Translations under genes and position numbers: made by a program
Origin: Thermogutta sp.
Lineage (GTDB): Bacteria; Planctomycetota; Planctomycetia; Pirellulales; Thermoguttaceae
Assembly (NCBI GenBank): GCA_012798155.1
Contig: JAAZNR010000886.1
Location: forward strand, 1 to 6,078
DNA: 6,078 nt
Direction: 5' to 3'
Shown: piece by piece, positions 1 to 4,702 of the stretch
Numbering within the stretch: position 1 is the stretch's first letter
Layout of the letters: every line of letters begins with the position of its first letter
Notes under the pieces: generated by a model
Database searches by the model: none
The model's input: the letters and a program-made list of their open reading frames with translations, nothing else
What the model was told of the DNA's origin: nothing

Positions 1-28
1 ACTGCTCGGCAAGCGTGCCCCGGCGCGG

Positions 29-436
29 TCACGGCTCCTCATCCGCGATCCGCAACAGGGCCGACCAGTCGCTGGTTTGACGCCACAGGGAGGCGGATCG
101 GGCGACAGTCGGGCCGCGGCGGAGGCACACGCACCGCACGACGGCCAGCGCCGGCTCCGCCTCCCAGGCCGCGCGATGGAAGACGGCGGTCATGCGATCC
201 CCAACGGCCGCCGCCCGGCCGTAGTCCTCGTCCTCGACCGTGATGCGGACCCGCCGCTCCTCCCACCGCACGCCGCCGGAGGCGAGCCATAGCGGCCGCG
301 CGGCAAGCACCGCGATCACCGCGCGGGGCGGTGCCGTCTCGGCCGGATGCCCCGTAAAGACGCGATCCGGGGCGATCAGGGCGGCCAACTCGGCGTCCGC
401 CGCCCAGCGATCTTGCAGGCTTTGTTCGAAGGACAT
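29..436 (-). CDS. Putative phage tail completion protein (DUF3168/gp17-like)
   Basis: A 135-residue protein, the last complete gene of the structural operon. It begins MSFEQSLQDRW, with a short helical start (residues 2-21), then PDRVF, a Pro-rich turn (PAETAPPRAV, 31-40) leading into a beta strand, a central strand VRITVEDEDYG (63-73), a helix AAAVGDRMTAVFHRAAW (75-91), and a closing strand with the W-DWSALLRI pattern (118-130). This order, the length of about 130 residues and the place after the head connectors fit the DUF3168 tail completion family, which caps the tail tube or joins it to the head. The open frame continues upstream to 511, but that part is translated hairpin repeat, so I start at the ATG at 434-436; no strong Shine-Dalgarno precedes it. 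The family call is by pattern only. The gene itself is much surer. Confidence 0.6.
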   Translation of the reverse strand: MSFEQSLQDRWAADAELAALIAPDRVFTGHPAETAPPRAVIAVLAARPLWLASGGVRWEERRVRITVEDEDYGRAAAVGDRMTAVFHRAAWEAEPALAVVRCVCLRRGPTVARSASLWRQTSDWSALLRIADEEP

Positions 437-470
437 GGCACTTGTTCGTAGGTTTGACGAAACTTCGTTC

Positions 471-560
471 GGAGCCGCCGGCGTTAGCCGGCGGTGCTGC
501 TGATACGACATCGCACGCTGGGCGGTGGAAATCCACCTCGGGCTGACGCCCGAGGCTCAC
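471..560. repeat. Double-hairpin dispersed repeat, copy 1
   Basis: The 90-bp unit contains two perfect 8-bp stems with 4-nt loops: CCGCCGGC-GTTA-GCCGGCGG at 475-494 and CCTCGGGC-TGAC-GCCCGAGG at 536-555. It is bounded by a short inverted pair, GAGCC (472-476) and GGCTC (554-558). Between the stems lies a conserved non-palindromic core (GCACGCTGGGCGGTG at 512-526). The copy at 597 differs at about 6 of 89 positions and the one at 1416 at about 7. I recognise the type as a planctomycete intergenic repeat. There is no T-run after either stem, so it is not a canonical intrinsic terminator. Confidence 0.9.
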
Positions 561-584
561 ACTCCGCCGGCGTTAGTCGGTGGT
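561..584. repeat. Decayed first hairpin of the repeat
   Basis: This is a half copy joined directly to the end of copy 1: CCGCCGGC (564-571), loop GTTA, GTCGGTGG (576-583). Two C-to-T changes turn G-C pairs into G-T, which still wobble-pair in a plus-strand RNA but become C-A mismatches in the minus-strand mRNA. The second hairpin of the unit is absent. Confidence 0.7.
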
Positions 585-596
585 GTGCTATTGATT

Positions 597-686
597 GGAG
601 CCGCCGGCGTAAGCCGGCGGTGCTGCTGTCACGACGTTGCACGCTGGGCGGTGAAAATCCACCTCGGGCTGACGCCCGAGGCTCAC
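597..686. repeat. Double-hairpin dispersed repeat, copy 2
   Basis: This copy is in the same orientation as copy 1 and starts 126 bp after it. Both 8-bp stems are perfect: CCGCCGGC-GTAA-GCCGGCGG and CCTCGGGC-TGAC-GCCCGAGG. Differences from copy 1 cluster in the first loop and the middle core, not in the stems. Confidence 0.9.
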
Positions 687-705
687 GTTAACGCCCGAGA
701 CCCAC
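687..705. repeat. Fragment of the second hairpin
   Basis: ACGCCCGAGACCCAC (691-705) resembles the right arm and end of the repeat unit (ACGCCCGAGGCTCAC) with two changes. It abuts copy 2 and ends two bases before the stop codon of the next gene (707-709). It is probably a remnant of a further tandem unit. Confidence 0.5.
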
Positions 706-706
706 G

Positions 707-1360
707 CTATTGGTTCGCCTGATCGTAGAGCCCGGCCCGCGCCCAGGGGACGGCCTCGATCTCGGCGGGTTCCGTCAAGCTACCCGGCTTGATGATCCTT
801 GGTACGGCGAACATCCGGCCGAGGCGGTCGCGGAAGCGGTAGGTTCCGGCGGGCAGCCGCACGTCAGCCCACAACCGCGAGATGCCGGGCTGGGGGGCGT
901 CGGCATCGCCGGGGGGCTCGCCCCAGCGGCACGGCACGCCCGCCGCGAAGAGCCGCCAGACCGGCATCGGCTCGCCGTGCGTCCCTTTGCGGAACTCGGC
1001 GATCTGGATGTCGATGGTGCTGCCCGGCTCGAAGGCGGCCGACGTGTCACGGCACCAGGCGGCCAGCCTCCCGGCGGGAGCGGTGGAGACGGCCAGCACG
1101 ACCCAGCGGCGGCCGTCCGCGTCGCGGAGCACATCCCCGGATCGCACGCCGCCCGGCGCCGCCGACTCCAAGAAGGTCCAGACGCCCTCCACGCGGAGCA
1201 GGGGGTCCCCGCGGTCGCCGCGGACGGGCGGGACGGGGCGGCGGAAGGCCCAGCCGATCGTCACGCCCGGCTCGCGCCCCTCCCGCAGCAACGTCACGCG
1301 CTCGCCCCCGTCCGCGATCAGGGGGAGATCGTCCTGGGGTGAAAACAGGGGTCCGCTCAT
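707..1360 (-). CDS. Putative head-closure / head-tail adaptor protein with two similar halves
   Basis: A 217-residue, beta-rich, soluble protein without signal peptide or membrane segment. The start is firm: the minus strand reads AGGAG, six bases, then ATG at 1360. Residues 20-105 run from a strand (ERVTLLREG) to SGDVLRDADGRRWVVLAV (74-91). Residues 114-207 run from STIDIQIAEF to AGTYRFRDRLGRMFAVPRI (171-189). Each half therefore ends in a G-D/T strand, a charged turn ending in GR, and a hydrophobic strand followed by a Pro/Ala-rich turn. This is how small head-closure proteins (SPP1 gp16-type, Phage_H_T_join) end, where the protein ring extends the portal. Its place between a gpW-like connector and a DUF3168-like protein supports that role. 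I did not recognise a named family. The gene is near certain and its role is an inference. Confidence 0.7.
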   Translation of the reverse strand: MSGPLFSPQDDLPLIADGGERVTLLREGREPGVTIGWAFRRPVPPVRGDRGDPLLRVEGVWTFLESAAPGGVRSGDVLRDADGRRWVVLAVSTAPAGRLAAWCRDTSAAFEPGSTIDIQIAEFRKGTHGEPMPVWRLFAAGVPCRWGEPPGDADAPQPGISRLWADVRLPAGTYRFRDRLGRMFAVPRIIKPGSLTEPAEIEAVPWARAGLYDQANQ

Positions 1361-1376
1361 CGCTCGCTCCTATGCC
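1361..1376. repeat. 16-bp direct repeat, left copy, containing a ribosome binding site
   Basis: CGCTCGCTCCTATGCC recurs at 1661-1676 with one change (A to G), exactly 300 bp away. On the minus strand this copy reads GGCATAGGAGCGAGCG and ends directly at the ATG of the 707-1360 gene, so its AGGAG is the working Shine-Dalgarno sequence. Confidence 0.75.
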
Positions 1377-1415
1377 CAAGCATTTGCCCGACCGACAGCG
1401 CTTTCATCGCATCCC

Positions 1416-1504
1416 GAGCCGCCGGCGTTAGCCGGCGGTGCCGCTGTCACGACATCGCACGCTGGGTGGTGACAATCCACCTCGGGCTTACGCCCGAGGC
1501 TCAC
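1416..1504. repeat. Double-hairpin dispersed repeat, copy 3
   Basis: This copy is in the same orientation as copies 1 and 2. Both stems are perfect (CCGCCGGC-GTTA-GCCGGCGG; CCTCGGGC-TTAC-GCCCGAGG). About seven differences from copy 1 lie in the core and second loop. GAGCC and GGCTC again bound the unit. Confidence 0.9.
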
Positions 1505-1530
1505 ACTCCGCCGGTGCGAGCCGGCGGTGA
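1505..1530. repeat. Half-copy hairpin next to copy 3
   Basis: CCGCCGG (1508-1514), loop TGCGAG, CCGGCGG (1521-1527) make a perfect 7-bp stem. As with copy 1, an extra first-hairpin half follows the CAC end of the full unit. The array structure (full unit, then half unit) is therefore repeated at two sites. Confidence 0.7.
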
Positions 1531-1551
1531 AATCGCCGCGAATACCCGAGA

Positions 1552-1580
1552 CTGGGGGCTTCGCTCCGCTTCGACCCCAG
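1552..1580. repeat. CTGGGG...CCCCAG inverted-repeat motif
   Basis: CTGGGG (1552-1557) pairs with CCCCAG (1575-1580) around a core with two imperfect CTTCG/CTTCG steps. From memory, the phrase CGAAGCGGAGCGAAG between G/C blocks is common in planctomycete intergenic DNA. The right arm overlaps the first unit of the minisatellite, so the tandem array may have expanded from the edge of this motif. Confidence 0.5.
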
Positions 1581-1662
1581 CCACCCGACCGTCCCAGCCA
1601 CCCGGCCAACCCCAGCCACCCAGCCAATCCCAGCCACCCGACCAACCCCAGCCACCCGACCG
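1576..1662. repeat. 18-bp minisatellite, five units, G-rich on the mRNA strand
   Basis: Units starting CCCAGCCACCC occur at 1576, 1593, 1611, 1629 and 1647, giving periods of 17, 18, 18 and 18 bp. Units vary at the end (GACCGT, GGCCAAC, AGCCAAT, GACCAAC), and the first lacks one base. On the minus strand, which is also the mRNA strand of the operon, each unit gives GGGTGGCTGGG-type runs of two to four G. A G-quadruplex in DNA or in the leader of the 707-1360 gene is therefore possible. Eighteen is a multiple of three, so all frames stay open, but no plausible start and ribosome binding site pair uses them. Confidence 0.85.
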
Positions 1663-1676
1663 CTCGCTCCTGTGCC
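1661..1676. repeat. 16-bp direct repeat, right copy (orphan ribosome binding site)
   Basis: CGCTCGCTCCTGTGCC matches 15 of 16 bases of the repeat at 1361-1376. On the minus strand it carries the same AGGAGCGAGCG, but it is followed by the minisatellite instead of a start codon, so it is a non-functional duplicate of the ribosome binding site. Confidence 0.7.
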
Positions 1677-1703
1677 GTCCTATCATCGGCGGATACGAGA
1701 CAT

Positions 1704-1717
1704 CCGGCGTGAGCCGG
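1704..1717. repeat. Decayed hairpin remnant after the small connector gene
   Basis: CCGGC-GTGA-GCCGG is a perfect 5-bp stem with a 4-nt loop, matching the centre of the first hairpin of the dispersed repeat. It lies 9 bp downstream of the stop codon (1726-1728) of the 1726-1950 gene. It could stabilise the mRNA 3' end, but no U-run supports termination. Confidence 0.45.
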
Positions 1718-1725
1718 GCGACCCT

Positions 1726-1950
1726 CTAGGTGACCGCCCGCGACCGCATCTCGAACGGCTCGGCCTCCGCCAGCTTGACGTCGCACCACTCGACCACGTC
1801 CTTCAAGCGGGCCAGATACTCGCTCCACGAGACGGACTGGCCCTCCAGTTGGTAGCTGGGCTTGGGCTGCAGCGTCAGTTCGGCGATCAACGCCAGGCAT
1901 TGCGACCGGATGACCCGCAGCGACGGCACGTCCGGAATGTCGGCGCTCAT
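1726..1950 (-). CDS. Small conserved phage protein, gpW/DUF6148-like connector candidate
   Basis: A 74-residue protein with the best ribosome binding site in the window: GAGGAGG, about eight bases before the ATG at 1950. The open frame runs upstream to 2550, but that extension overlaps the 2009-2407 gene in another frame, so this start is firm. Residues 10-27 form a helix (LRVIRSQCLALIAELTLQ). Residues 33-42 read YQLEGQSVSW, and 44-63 form a second helix (EYLARLKDVVEWCDVKLAEA). The short tail is PFEMRSRAVT. Small head-tail joining proteins of the gpW and DUF6148 type share this helix, strand-turn with a Y-x-hydrophobic-x-G-x-S core, helix layout and occupy this place in the operon. I have seen similar small proteins in planctomycete prophages without a defined role. 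The gene is sure; the function is tentative. Confidence 0.75.
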   Translation of the reverse strand: MSADIPDVPSLRVIRSQCLALIAELTLQPKPSYQLEGQSVSWSEYLARLKDVVEWCDVKLAEAEPFEMRSRAVT

Positions 1951-1996
1951 GGTGATTTCCTCCTCAGGTCCAAATGCGATGAAAAGCCGCCGGTCG

Positions 1997-2010
1997 AGGG
2001 TTTTTACCCT
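1997..2010. other. Small AT-rich hairpin over a stop codon
   Basis: AGGGT-TTTT-ACCCT is a perfect 5-bp stem with a 4-nt loop, overlapping the TAG stop (2009-2011) of the 2009-2407 gene. It stands out against the GC-rich surroundings. It is too weak to call a terminator, and the next gene is only 58 bp on. Confidence 0.3.
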
Positions 2011-2407
2011 AGACCGCCCAGAGGCGAAAGCGGGCGACGATCTCTTGCCCGGCGACGGGCGCCAGGCGGTATTCCACCAGGTAATGCCGGCCGGGCGTGG
2101 GAAACGCCGGCTGCTGCGAGACGTCCAGGGCGTGGCGAAAGTTGTAGCCCTGGTCGTCCACGTCCCACAGAACGTCGTTTTGCAGCGCGGCGAAGAGGAC
2201 GGCGTCGGGGGCCAGGACCGCATCCTGGTGTCCCGCCACGGGCGCCCGCTGGTAGGGATCGCTCGGGCCGAGCAGGTACACGCCGTAGCGGACGGCGGCG
2301 ACGGCGGCGGGCGTGAGCGGCAGGCCGTCGTGGCCCACCATCCGCGCCAGCAGCGTCGCCGAGGCATTGGCGAAGACGACGCCGGGGATCTCGACGGCAT
2401 CACCCAT
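2009..2407 (-). CDS. Conserved phage-associated protein of unknown function
   Basis: A 132-residue protein. AAAGGAG lies nine bases before the ATG at 2407. It begins IPGVVFANASATLLARMVGHDG, then an Ala-rich stretch, then RYGVYLLGPSDPY (40-52). Two distinctive segments follow: DAVLFAALQNDVLWDVDDQGYNFRHALDV (68-96) and the closing RHYLVEYRLAPVAGQEIVARFRLWAV (107-132). The alternating hydrophobic pattern suggests a beta-sandwich, with the end strands forming a sheet. The GYNFRH plus terminal VEYRxxPxxGQxIVxRF pattern is familiar to me from uncharacterised proteins beside capsid genes in planctomycete and proteobacterial prophages. I know no proven function; a head decoration or connector accessory is a guess. 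It is separated by 58 bp from the following small gene. Confidence 0.75.
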   Translation of the reverse strand: MGDAVEIPGVVFANASATLLARMVGHDGLPLTPAAVAAVRYGVYLLGPSDPYQRAPVAGHQDAVLAPDAVLFAALQNDVLWDVDDQGYNFRHALDVSQQPAFPTPGRHYLVEYRLAPVAGQEIVARFRLWAV

Positions 2408-2493
2408 GACCGATGGCTCCTTTCCCTTTCCGGTAGCCGTTGACGGGCCTGCCCGGTCTGTTTTCGAAACGCGGAGGCCGCGAAGCCGTCTTT

Positions 2494-2570
2494 GAAATGC
2501 AGAGGGCGCAGGGGTCGCGGAGCAAGAGAAGGAAGAATTGCCGGTCGCAACTCTGCGTTCTCTGCGTTTC
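2494..2570. repeat. Imperfect 20-bp inverted repeat of a GCAGAG-type dispersed element
   Basis: The left arm 2494-2513 and right arm 2551-2570 pair at 16 of 20 positions across a 37-nt loop. The arms carry the GCAGAG-n-CGCAG periodic motif (plus strand: TGCAGAGGGCGCAG; CTCTGCGTTCTCTGCG). I know this kind of sequence as an intergenic repeat scattered through many bacterial genomes, including planctomycetes. It fills the 227-bp spacer between the LamG gene and the 2009-2407 gene. No gene is visible in it on either strand. Confidence 0.65.
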
Positions 2571-2582
2571 CCCGCGAGACCC

Positions 2583-2634
2583 TGGACAGTCCCCGTGAAC
2601 GGTTACCGTTTCCAAAAATGCGATGCTGATGTTT
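2583..2634. repeat. Repeat edge with a 13-bp near-palindrome after the LamG gene
   Basis: On the minus strand, straight after the LamG stop codon, come CATCGCATTTTTGGA, then AACGGTAACCGTT (a perfect 6-bp inverted pair around one base; plus strand 2598-2610), then CACGGGGACTGTCC. The GGGGACTGTCC end resembles termini of small dispersed elements I associate with planctomycete intergenic DNA. With the inverted repeat at 2494-2570 it may form one element of roughly 150 bp. The exact boundaries are not visible from a single copy. Confidence 0.45.
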
Positions 2635-3462
2635 TCACACGGTACGTGCCGAACCTGCCCGACCGCCCGATACATGGACTCCGGCCGCGCGGAGGTGCCG
2701 GGCGATGCGACCGGCGGCGGCGCCGGGGCACCATGCCCGCCCCGCCGCGACGGGAAACCGCGGGACCGGCTCGCCCGACGGAGGCGGAGGCGGCGGCTCC
2801 GGCTGGGGATAGCGGATGGGCGGATGCGCCATCCAGCCCGGTCCGCCCTCCGCCGTCAAATCGTTCCCCTGCCCCGAATGGTCCGCGTCGTTCTCGCCGA
2901 AGTCGCCGCCCAGCGGCCAATAGCCGCGGAGGCCTTCCGGCCGGACCAGGAGCGGGGAATCGCCCTGGGCCAAGGCGAGGATTTCCGCGTCGGTGAGGGC
3001 GACGTCCCAGATCGCGGCCTCGGCCGTCCCGCCCGCGAAGTACGCCGTCACCCCGCCCGACGACTCCCACGCCGCCACGGTCGTCCGATCCAGTCCGCCG
3101 GGGGTCTTGGCGACGGTGTCCTCGGCCCCCGGCTGACCGTTCAGATACACCCTGCGGCGATCCGCGGCGGAAAACACGCCCGCCACGTGCTGCCACTGAC
3201 CGAGGGCGTAGGCGGCGTTGCTGCGGGCAATGGCGAAGGTCCCCTGCTGCGCGGTGACGGCCGCCGCGCGGACCCCGTCCGGACCCCGCAATTGCAGGAA
3301 ATGCCCGGAGTGGCTCTCGCTCGCATTGCACAGTCCCAGCACGTCCTCGTAGGCCGAGCTACGGCTGGGATGGACCCAAACCGCCAACGTCAGGGGCGGC
3401 TGCAAGGCGACGGCCGATCCCCGCCACAAGCGTTGCGAAGTCCCGTTGAACGTGCGTGCCAT
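2635..3462 (-). CDS. LamG/concanavalin A-like domain phage surface protein
   Basis: A 275-residue protein beginning MARTFNGTSQRLWRG, the usual opening strand of LamG_3 domains. The ATG at 3462 is preceded by GGAG at six bases and preferred to the upstream in-frame start at 3501. The domain spans about residues 2-215. It includes LTLAVWVHP (25-32), FLQLRG (55-60), QWQHVAGVFSAADRRRVYLNGQ (89-110), the typical strand-turn-strand core, AEAAIWDVALTDAEILALAQG (147-167), the closing LRGYWPLGGD (178-187), and DHSGQGNDLT. A Pro linker (PQPEPPPPPP, 219-228) leads to a 45-residue Gly/Ala/Arg-rich tail. LamG domains are jelly-roll sandwiches that often bind carbohydrates or proteins. Next to the capsid gene, this one may decorate the head or aid adsorption to the host surface, which is inference. 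GC at third codon positions drops in the last 16 codons (9 of 16), so the C-terminus may be altered by the neighbouring repeat. Confidence 0.85.
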   Translation of the reverse strand: MARTFNGTSQRLWRGSAVALQPPLTLAVWVHPSRSSAYEDVLGLCNASESHSGHFLQLRGPDGVRAAAVTAQQGTFAIARSNAAYALGQWQHVAGVFSAADRRRVYLNGQPGAEDTVAKTPGGLDRTTVAAWESSGGVTAYFAGGTAEAAIWDVALTDAEILALAQGDSPLLVRPEGLRGYWPLGGDFGENDADHSGQGNDLTAEGGPGWMAHPPIRYPQPEPPPPPPSGEPVPRFPVAAGRAWCPGAAAGRIARHLRAAGVHVSGGRAGSARTV

Positions 3463-3535
3463 GAGCCGCTCCCATCGTGGCGTTCGGTTCCGGCGGGACA
3501 TCGCCCGCGCGGCAACCCCCGACTCCCCCCGGCGA

Positions 3536-4702
3536 TCAGCTCGCCGAGCAGCGGACCACGGCCCGCGGCTCGAGCACGGCGGGCGTGCCCCGTTCGCTGG
3601 CCTTGAAGCGGACCACGATGTCCTGGTTGAAGTCGGCTTCGCTGCCGGCCGGGGACTGCGTGACGGTGATGGGCCAGTTCTCCATGTAGGCGAAGGCGCG
3701 GGCGAAGTCGCCCAGGAACCACCAGGTCTTGGCCTGCTCGTCGGGCGTGCCCGCCGCCGTGATCCGCGACGCCAGCAGCCGGCTGTCGTGGACGCGGTAG
3801 TCGGCCAGCGGGTTGGGCGAGGCGGTGGCCGTGCCGCCGCTCTCGAACGTGACCTGCTGGGCGGCGAAGATCCGCCGCGCGGTATGCCGCAGGGCGGAGG
3901 GCACCAGGACCGTGTTCGGCCGCATCAGGATCGGCTCGCCCGAGCCGGGGTCGGTCATGGCGGCAAAGAGCTGTTCGGCCCGATCCACGCTCGTCCAATC
4001 GACCAGGGGATTGCCGGGCAGGAGGTTGACCCAGGGTCCGCCCCCGCCCGCCGCGTAATACGTGTCGTAGGCCGTGCCGTTGTGCTTGTAGCCGGCGACG
4101 GCCCCCAGGATCGTGTCCAGAATCCGCTTTTCGCGGTTCAGGCCCAGGATTTCGCCGACCTCGGCCGCCCGGCTGAGAACCACGTGCGTGCGGTCGAAGA
4201 AGATCGCCTCGCGGGTGACGGGGACGATCAGCCCCCGCTTGGTGGTCCGCGGCGTTTCGATGTAGTCCTCGCCGAAGCCGACGTGGGGATAGGGCATGCC
4301 GGGGTGGACCTCGGCCGCGGCGTCCGGCAAGCGCGAAGCCCCGGGAATCCGCTCGCCGTCCAGCCGCGTGGGGATCACGCCGACCAGCCGCGAGGCGACG
4401 AAGGCCTCGTGGCGGTAGCCCTCCAGGATCTTGGACTGGAGGACCTGGCCGGTGATCTGGAGGAAGGCCGTGGCGTCCACCCCTTCCGCCTCGAAGATCG
4501 GCACCGCGTCGCCGCGACGGGGATCGAGGCTTTGCACCCACTGCCGCCCGTCGGGGAGGAGGGCCTCGGCCAGGTCGCGGAGGCTGAAGTCCTCCGGCCG
4601 CAGATCGCCGCGGCGGAGGGCCTCGCCCACATGTCCGACCACGGCTTGGGTACCGTCCAATTCCAATTGCCGCCGCAACTCTCGACAACAAATCGTAGGC
4701 AT
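3536..4702 (-). CDS. Phage major capsid protein (probable HK97 fold)
   Basis: A 388-residue protein forming the head shell. I start at the ATG at 4702, which follows AAGGAAAG a few bases upstream. The in-frame extension to 4861 would overlap the end of the cement gene and is basic low-complexity sequence. An N-terminal helical region (residues 6-60, RELRRQLELDG...EALLPDGRQW) is followed by FLQITGQVLQSKILEGY (80-96), SRLVGVIPTRLDGERIPG (104-121), the GFGEDYIETPRTTKRGLIVPVTREAIFFDRT segment (142-172) and the long helix VLSRAAEVGEILGLNREKRILDTILG (175-200). A loop region with YYAAGGGGPW follows, then RPNTVLVPSALRHTARRIF (261-279). The end is a beta strand (DIVVRFKASERGTPAVLEPRAVVR, 361-384). The DD/FFDRT-to-helix region is typical of phage capsid P-domain spines. 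Length and place after protease and cement genes agree with the call. Confidence 0.87.
   Translation of the reverse strand: MPTICCRELRRQLELDGTQAVVGHVGEALRRGDLRPEDFSLRDLAEALLPDGRQWVQSLDPRRGDAVPIFEAEGVDATAFLQITGQVLQSKILEGYRHEAFVASRLVGVIPTRLDGERIPGASRLPDAAAEVHPGMPYPHVGFGEDYIETPRTTKRGLIVPVTREAIFFDRTHVVLSRAAEVGEILGLNREKRILDTILGAVAGYKHNGTAYDTYYAAGGGGPWVNLLPGNPLVDWTSVDRAEQLFAAMTDPGSGEPILMRPNTVLVPSALRHTARRIFAAQQVTFESGGTATASPNPLADYRVHDSRLLASRITAAGTPDEQAKTWWFLGDFARAFAYMENWPITVTQSPAGSEADFNQDIVVRFKASERGTPAVLEPRAVVRCSAS

Larger units (their letters stand above)
437..706. other. Repeat-filled spacer between tail completion and head-closure candidates
   Basis: This 270-bp gap contains two full copies and two partial copies of the double-hairpin repeat and almost nothing else. 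Open frames across it on both strands are short and are translated repeat. No promoter or U-tract terminator is evident. In a compact phage operon these two genes would normally touch, so the gap is probably an insertion after the operon was assembled. Confidence 0.75.
1361..1725. other. Composite repeat-laden spacer, no gene
   Basis: This 365-bp gap separates the small connector gene from the head-closure gene. From left to right it holds: the ribosome binding site of the 707-1360 gene inside a 16-bp direct repeat; unexplained sequence 1377-1415; hairpin repeat copy 3 with an extra half hairpin; a CTGGGG/CCCCAG-bounded motif; a five-unit minisatellite; the second 16-bp direct repeat; and a decayed hairpin next to the upstream gene's stop. 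Open frames exist across it on both strands because the 18-bp unit has no stops. Their low-complexity translations (Gly/Trp/Leu-rich) do not look like protein. Confidence 0.75.

Noticed and set aside
1..32. A possible start of the next gene at GTG 32-30, overlapping the TGA stop of the 29-436 gene by four bases.
   Set aside because: GAGGAG lies only two bases before the GTG, too close for good initiation, and only ten residues are visible, so it cannot be supported from this window.
437..511. N-terminal extension of the tail completion candidate to 511.
   Set aside because: The extra residues are translated hairpin repeat, and the natural phage-like start MSFEQSLQDRW lies at 436.
471..686. 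Hairpin repeats considered as intrinsic terminators.
   Set aside because: The stems are strong but no T-run follows on either strand, and identical copies occur in the middle of an otherwise co-directional operon.
471..1527. Repeated palindromic units considered as a CRISPR array.
   Set aside because: Units are about 90 bp with two hairpins, the spacing is irregular, there are no uniform spacers, and no cas genes are seen.
1370..1900. A minus-strand open frame running through the minisatellite and hairpin repeat.
   Set aside because: The translation is repeat sequence (LGLAGW-type units and the ANAGGS phrase), and it overlaps the firm 1726-1950 gene in another frame.
2623..3606. A 327-residue plus-strand open frame opposite the LamG gene.
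   Set aside because: It is a shadow of the LamG gene. It has no domain pattern, and the opposite frame has an unmistakable LamG layout.
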